From Caulobacter sp. (GTDB lineage: Bacteria; Pseudomonadota; Alphaproteobacteria; Caulobacterales; Caulobacteraceae): a stretch of DNA of 7,254 bases. A program made the translations under genes and the position numbers. Numbering within the stretch: the stretch's first letter is position 1; each line of letters starts with the position of its first letter. The stretch covers positions 1-7,254 of the forward strand of contig JACMOF010000153.1 in NCBI GenBank assembly GCA_014378155.1, given 5' to 3'. Shown one piece after another: positions 5,481 to 7,254 of the stretch. The notes under the pieces were generated by a model. The model did no database searches, had not been told where the DNA came from, and saw only the letters and a program-made list of their open reading frames with translations.

Positions 5481-7254
5481 CCTTCTCCACGAAGCTGTCG
5501 ATCACCTTCTTGTCGCCGGCCTTGTCGAACGACACGCTGAGCTTGTTGCCCTCGACCGCAGTCACCTTGCCGTAGCCGAACTTGACGTGGAACACCCGGT
5601 CGCCCCGCTTGTGGTCGCTGGCCGCCGAACTGGCCGAGACCGCCACAAGCCGGCCCTCGCCCTCGATGGGCGCCGAGCGGGCGGCCGAGCCGCCGGCCCG
5701 CCAGGTCGGCGTGTTCTTCTCGCCGAAGCCCGACGTGCGCTCCTGCGCCCGCTTCCAGCCGGGGCTGTCATAGCTTCCGGCGCTGAAGGTGTTGGAGGGT
5801 TCGCCCCAGCGCGAGGCCCCGGTCTGCTGCATGCCTGGGCCGCCGCCGTAATAGCCGGTCTCGGACGCGGCATCGACGTGGGCCAGGGGCAGTTCGTCGA
5901 CAAAGCGCGACGGCAGTTGGCTGGTCCAGCGGCCATAGACCTGGCGGTTGGCCACGAAGCTGATCCGCGCCTCCTCGCGGGCCCGGGTGATGCCCACATA
6001 GGCCAGGCGGCGCTCTTCCTCGAGGCCCTTCTCGCCCTTGTCGTCCATGCTGCGTTGGCTGGGGAAAACGCCTTCCTCCCAGCCGGGCAGGAAGACCAGC
6101 GGGAACTCCAGCCCCTTGGCCGAGTGCAGAGTCATGATCCAGACCGCGTCGTCGCCAGCGCCCTTGTCCAGGTCCATGACCAGCGACACGTGCTCAAGAT
6201 AGGCCTCCAGCGTGTCGAAGGCGCTCATCGACTGGACAAGCTCCTTGAGGTTCTCCAACCGCGTCTGGCTGGTCGGACCCTTGTCCAGCCGCAGGGCGTC
6301 GGTATAGCCGCTCTCCTCCAGCACGGCCTCCAGCACCCGCTGGTGCGGCGTGGTGCTGGCCAGGGCGCGCCAACGGTCCAGGTCGCGCAGGAAATTGCTC
6401 AGGGCCGTGCGGGTGCGGGCCGGCAGGTCGTCGCTGCCGATGATGACCCGAGCGGCGTCAACCGTCGAAATGCCCTCCCGCCGGGCGATCTGCAGCAGCT
6501 TGGTCACCGAGGTGTCGCCGATGCCGCGCTTGGGGGTGTTGACGATTCGCTCGAAAGCCAGGTCGTCGTCGGGAGACTGGATCAGGCGCAGATAGGCGTG
6601 GGCGTCGCGGATCTCGGCCCGTTCGAAGAACCGCGGGCCGCCGACCACCTTGTAAGGGATCTGCAGCATCACGAAGCGCTCTTCGAAGGCCCGCATCTGG
6701 AACGAGGCGCGCACGAGGATGGCCATCTGGGCGTATTTTCGGCCCGCCTTCTTCGCGGTCTCGATCGCATCGGCGACCATCCGGCTCTCGGCCTCGCCGT
6801 CCCAGACGCCGCTGACCTTGACCTTTTCGCCGCCTTGGATTTCGGTCCACAGCGTCTTGCCCAGCCGGCTCTTGTTGGTGTTGATCAGGCCGGCCGCCGC
6901 CGCCAGGATGTGTTCGGTGGAGCGGTAGTTGCGCTCCAGCTTGACCACCTTGGCGCCCGGGAAGTCGCGCTCGAAGCGCAGGATGTTGTCGACCTCGGCC
7001 CCGCGCCAGCCATAGATCGACTGGTCGTCATCGCCCACGCAGCAGACGTTCTGTCGGCCCTGGGCCAGCAGCCGCAGCCACAGATACTGGGCGACATTGG
7101 TGTCCTGGTATTCGTCGACCATCACGTACTGGAAGCGGCGTTGGAAATCGGCCAGCACGTCGGGATGGCTAGTGAAGATGGTGATGTTGTGCAGCAGCAG
7201 GTCGACGAAGTCGCAGGCGTTCAGGATGCGCAGCCGCTCCTGGTATTGCCGGTA
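5476..7254 (-). CDS. uvrD: ATP-dependent DNA helicase, UvrD/PcrA family, 5' partial
   Basis: The frame is open to the right edge (592 residues visible, beginning YRQYQERLRIL), so the N-terminal part with the Walker A motif is outside the window. The remaining superfamily 1A motifs, in window residue numbers, are: II VDEYQDT (46-52); III GDDDQSIYGWRG (74-85); IV ERNYRST (107-113); V TLHSAKGLEF (375-384); VI RRLAYVGITRARE (415-427). Domain 2B lies between IV and V. A Gly/Ser-rich linker (about 460-545) leads to a C-terminal Tudor-like domain (about 551-592, GDRVFHVKFGYGKV), which in UvrD/PcrA contacts RNA polymerase. The enzyme unwinds DNA 3' to 5' in nucleotide excision and mismatch repair and removes proteins from DNA. 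UvrD and PcrA orthologues cannot be separated without a tree, and the Tudor domain argues against Rep. It ends in TGA, 24 bases before the MOSC start. Confidence 0.95.
   Translation of the reverse strand, partial: YRQYQERLRILNACDFVDLLLHNITIFTSHPDVLADFQRRFQYVMVDEYQDTNVAQYLWLRLLAQGRQNVCCVGDDDQSIYGWRGAEVDNILRFERDFPGAKVVKLERNYRSTEHILAAAAGLINTNKSRLGKTLWTEIQGGEKVKVSGVWDGEAESRMVADAIETAKKAGRKYAQMAILVRASFQMRAFEERFVMLQIPYKVVGGPRFFERAEIRDAHAYLRLIQSPDDDLAFERIVNTPKRGIGDTSVTKLLQIARREGISTVDAARVIIGSDDLPARTRTALSNFLRDLDRWRALASTTPHQRVLEAVLEESGYTDALRLDKGPTSQTRLENLKELVQSMSAFDTLEAYLEHVSLVMDLDKGAGDDAVWIMTLHSAKGLEFPLVFLPGWEEGVFPSQRSMDDKGEKGLEEERRLAYVGITRAREEARISFVANRQVYGRWTSQLPSRFVDELPLAHVDAASETGYYGGGPGMQQTGASRWGEPSNTFSAGSYDSPGWKRAQERTSGFGEKNTPTWRAGGSAARSAPIEGEGRLVAVSASSAASDHKRGDRVFHVKFGYGKVTAVEGNKLSVSFDKAGDKKVIDSFVEKA

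Overview
This is a GC-rich window from an alphaproteobacterium, most likely Caulobacter or a close relative. The best evidence is ClpS, whose core closely resembles, from memory, that of Caulobacter crescentus. The ClpA type, the overall GC content and the frequent GTG/TTG starts agree. The assignment is an inference, because no search was run.

Layout from left to right. The 3' part of a HIT-family nucleotide-binding protein runs off the left edge (+). Facing it is a small protein (-) with seven nine-residue repeats and a C-terminal membrane helix. Next on the minus strand, transcribed right to left, is the clpS-clpA operon, ending in a strong hairpin terminator. A gene-free stretch of about 310 bases separates clpS from a divergent + strand pair: a maltose/galactoside-type O-acetyltransferase and a DUF1330-family small protein. 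Convergent with these, on the minus strand, are a MOSC-domain protein and, upstream of it, a UvrD/PcrA-type helicase whose N-terminus is cut by the right edge.

How the genes work together. ClpS captures N-degron substrates and hands them to the ClpA unfoldase, which works with ClpP (not in this window). The clpA ribosome binding site overlaps the clpS stop codon, so their translation is probably coupled. UvrD and the MOSC protein look like one transcription unit, as do the acetyltransferase and the DUF1330 protein, but the sequence reveals no shared pathway for either pair.

Most of the window is ordinary housekeeping sequence. The points worth a second look are: (1) the nonapeptide-repeat membrane protein, a candidate alpha/beta coiled-coil stalk; (2) two non-conservative changes in the D1 arginine-finger motif of ClpA; (3) a near-consensus LexA-type site over the candidate promoter of the repeat protein; (4) a 14-bp tandem duplication at the uvrD/MOSC junction that seems to have replaced a GTGA start/stop overlap; and (5) an inverted repeat and a G-quadruplex motif in the clpS/acetyltransferase intergenic region. 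I see no RNA genes, CRISPR arrays, insertion sequences or phage genes.
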